From the NCBI GenBank assembly GCA_030248295.1, contig JASANH010000938.1, forward strand, positions 2,170,001 to 2,234,000: a stretch of DNA of 64,000 nt, written 5' to 3'. Shown one piece after another: positions 59,540 through 64,000 of this stretch (position 1 is its first letter; the number at the start of each line of letters is the position of its first letter). The notes under the pieces are model-generated. The model saw only the letters and a program-made list of their open reading frames with translations, was not told the origin of the DNA and made no database searches. Source of the DNA: Mesodorylaimus sp. YZB2_4. Taxonomy: Eukaryota > Nematoda > Enoplea > Dorylaimida > Dorylaimidae. The translations under genes were made by a program, and so were the position numbers.

Positions 59540-60131
59540 ATGGCGGACCCCGTGAAAGTGTTGGATACTAAGGTGAGAAATCTTATTGGCTAGTTCTTTC
59601 TCATTGAGAGATCTGCTCGCCATTTTAGGAAAAAGTTGAGGAACTGATCAAGGCCAATCCGAACAAGCTCGTCGTTTTGGAATTTTTTGCCACGTGGTGC
59701 GGCCCATGTCGATTGGTAGCGCCCAAGTTCAAGGTAAGTTAGTCCAGCATGCACGCCATGGGACCCAGTGCCCAGGCCAATCCAAGAGACCAGCTCTGCT
59801 GTGGTGTCTGCCAAGTGCGGTCTCCCCGCTTTCCAGAAAATGGCCACCGATTTCGAGAAGGAAGCCGTATTCGCCAAAATCGATGTCGAAGAAGAAGCCT
59901 GCGTGAGTGGATTTTTTGTCATTGAGCAAAGAAATAAGTTCCTAACGTCCACAAATCATTTACTGTCAGGGCGACTGACTGTGTTATCCTTGATTTCAGG
60001 AGGACTTGCTGGACGACTACCAAGTGCGCGTGACGCCGACGTTCGTCGTGCTCAAGAAGGGTGTCAAGGTGGCCTCCCTGCACGGAAACGTAATGAACGA
60101 ACTGCGCGACACAATCAAAAAGCACAAATGA
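59540..60131 (+). CDS. Thioredoxin, 4 exons, 111 aa
   Basis: Exons: 59540-59572, 59629-59733, 59837-59902, 60000-60131. The redox motif WCGPC lies in LEFFATWCGPCRLVAPKF, the buried Asp/Lys region and the cis-Pro segment VRVTPTFVVLKKG are intact, and the length is that of a cytosolic thioredoxin. It reduces protein disulfides, and is itself recycled by NADPH-dependent thioredoxin reductase. The N-terminal helix reads KVEELIKANPNKLVVLEF. Exon structure is identical to the frameshifted copy at 37819-38415, and the last exons of the two genes are nearly identical at the DNA level. It ends about 200 bases before the 3' end of the convergent AFG3L2 gene. Confidence 0.95.
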
Positions 60132-60337
60132 GGTCATGTGAGTGATTCTTCGAGCCTATGCCGTGTGTGAGTGTGTGCTGGTTAGGCTCTCTCATAATAA
60201 TGTCTTCAGTCTCCCTCCGACCTCGCACGTATTCCTGAACCTGTCATCGCCAACAGCTTCCGCTTTACTCGGACAAAATGCATACCTAGGCTCTCCTACC
60301 AGTCTTCGTACAAAACAAGGAATACAGCGAGCGTTGC

Positions 60338-63798
<3,461 letters not shown>

Positions 63799-64000
63799 AA
63801 TTCTAAAACACTATGCAAAACAAAATCAAAACTAATCACTTTCTTTCCCCAACTCCCGCACAAGTCTCCAAACCCCGCCCCTTCGTCCCTTCAACCAATA
63901 GGATCGAGTCGAAGAGTAAACATTAGCTTCCTTCACAGCCAAGCACACAGAGCTTATTTCAAGCTTTTCGAAACACCTAAATTCACTCGAATTTTCAAAT
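63799..64000. other. 5' flank of AFG3L2
   Basis: About 200 bases upstream of the start codon up to the window end. No gene and no clear promoter motif seen. Confidence 0.4.

Overview
The window is nuclear DNA of an animal, most likely a nematode. Genes are split by GT-AG introns, many only 50-110 bp long. One gene is a nematode-type cuticle collagen, and two stretches carry the nematode telomeric unit TTAGGC at internal positions. I cannot place it to clade. Exon coordinates below come from following splice sites and reading phase by hand; for every multi-exon model given as complete, the summed exon length is a multiple of three.

Layout: 1-9.4 kb holds a kelch-repeat gene (+) with an intron-containing tRNA-Cys antisense in its fifth intron, a decayed Ty3/gypsy fragment, a small membrane protein (-) and a TRMT5-type tRNA methyltransferase (+). 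9.4-17.3 kb is mostly intergenic and repeat-rich: a possible MITE, a tRNA-derived SINE, a cuticle collagen (+), a hairpin-type inverted repeat, a mariner relic with CGGTT-type arms, and a small nuclear-looking ORF. 17.7-28.7 kb holds a 16-exon PRUNE2-like gene (+) and an astacin protease (+). 28.7-32.7 kb looks empty. 32.7-37.5 kb is a Kv2/Shab potassium channel (+) with a SINE inserted exactly at a splice donor in the pore region. 37.8-39.7 kb holds a frameshifted thioredoxin copy (-) and a UBE2W-type ubiquitin-conjugating enzyme (-). 40.8-53.9 kb is a 22-exon still life/TIAM Rac GEF (-) with WH1, PH, RBD, PDZ, DH and PH regions in order. 56.2-63.8 kb holds a TONSL-like gene (-), an intact thioredoxin (+) head to head with it, and the mitochondrial m-AAA protease AFG3L2 (-).

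These are ordinary metazoan housekeeping and neuronal genes with no operon-like theme and no sign of bacterial transfer. I found no clearly new molecular system. The points most worth following are structural: a SINE whose target-site duplication copies the 5' splice site of a K+ channel pore exon; two consecutive 21-nt pore exons; a 36-nt in-frame cassette exon in the PRUNE2 BCH domain; two inverted thioredoxin genes whose last exons look homogenised although one is frameshifted; a TONSL that starts at the ankyrin repeats; and a possible WH1-less still life isoform.
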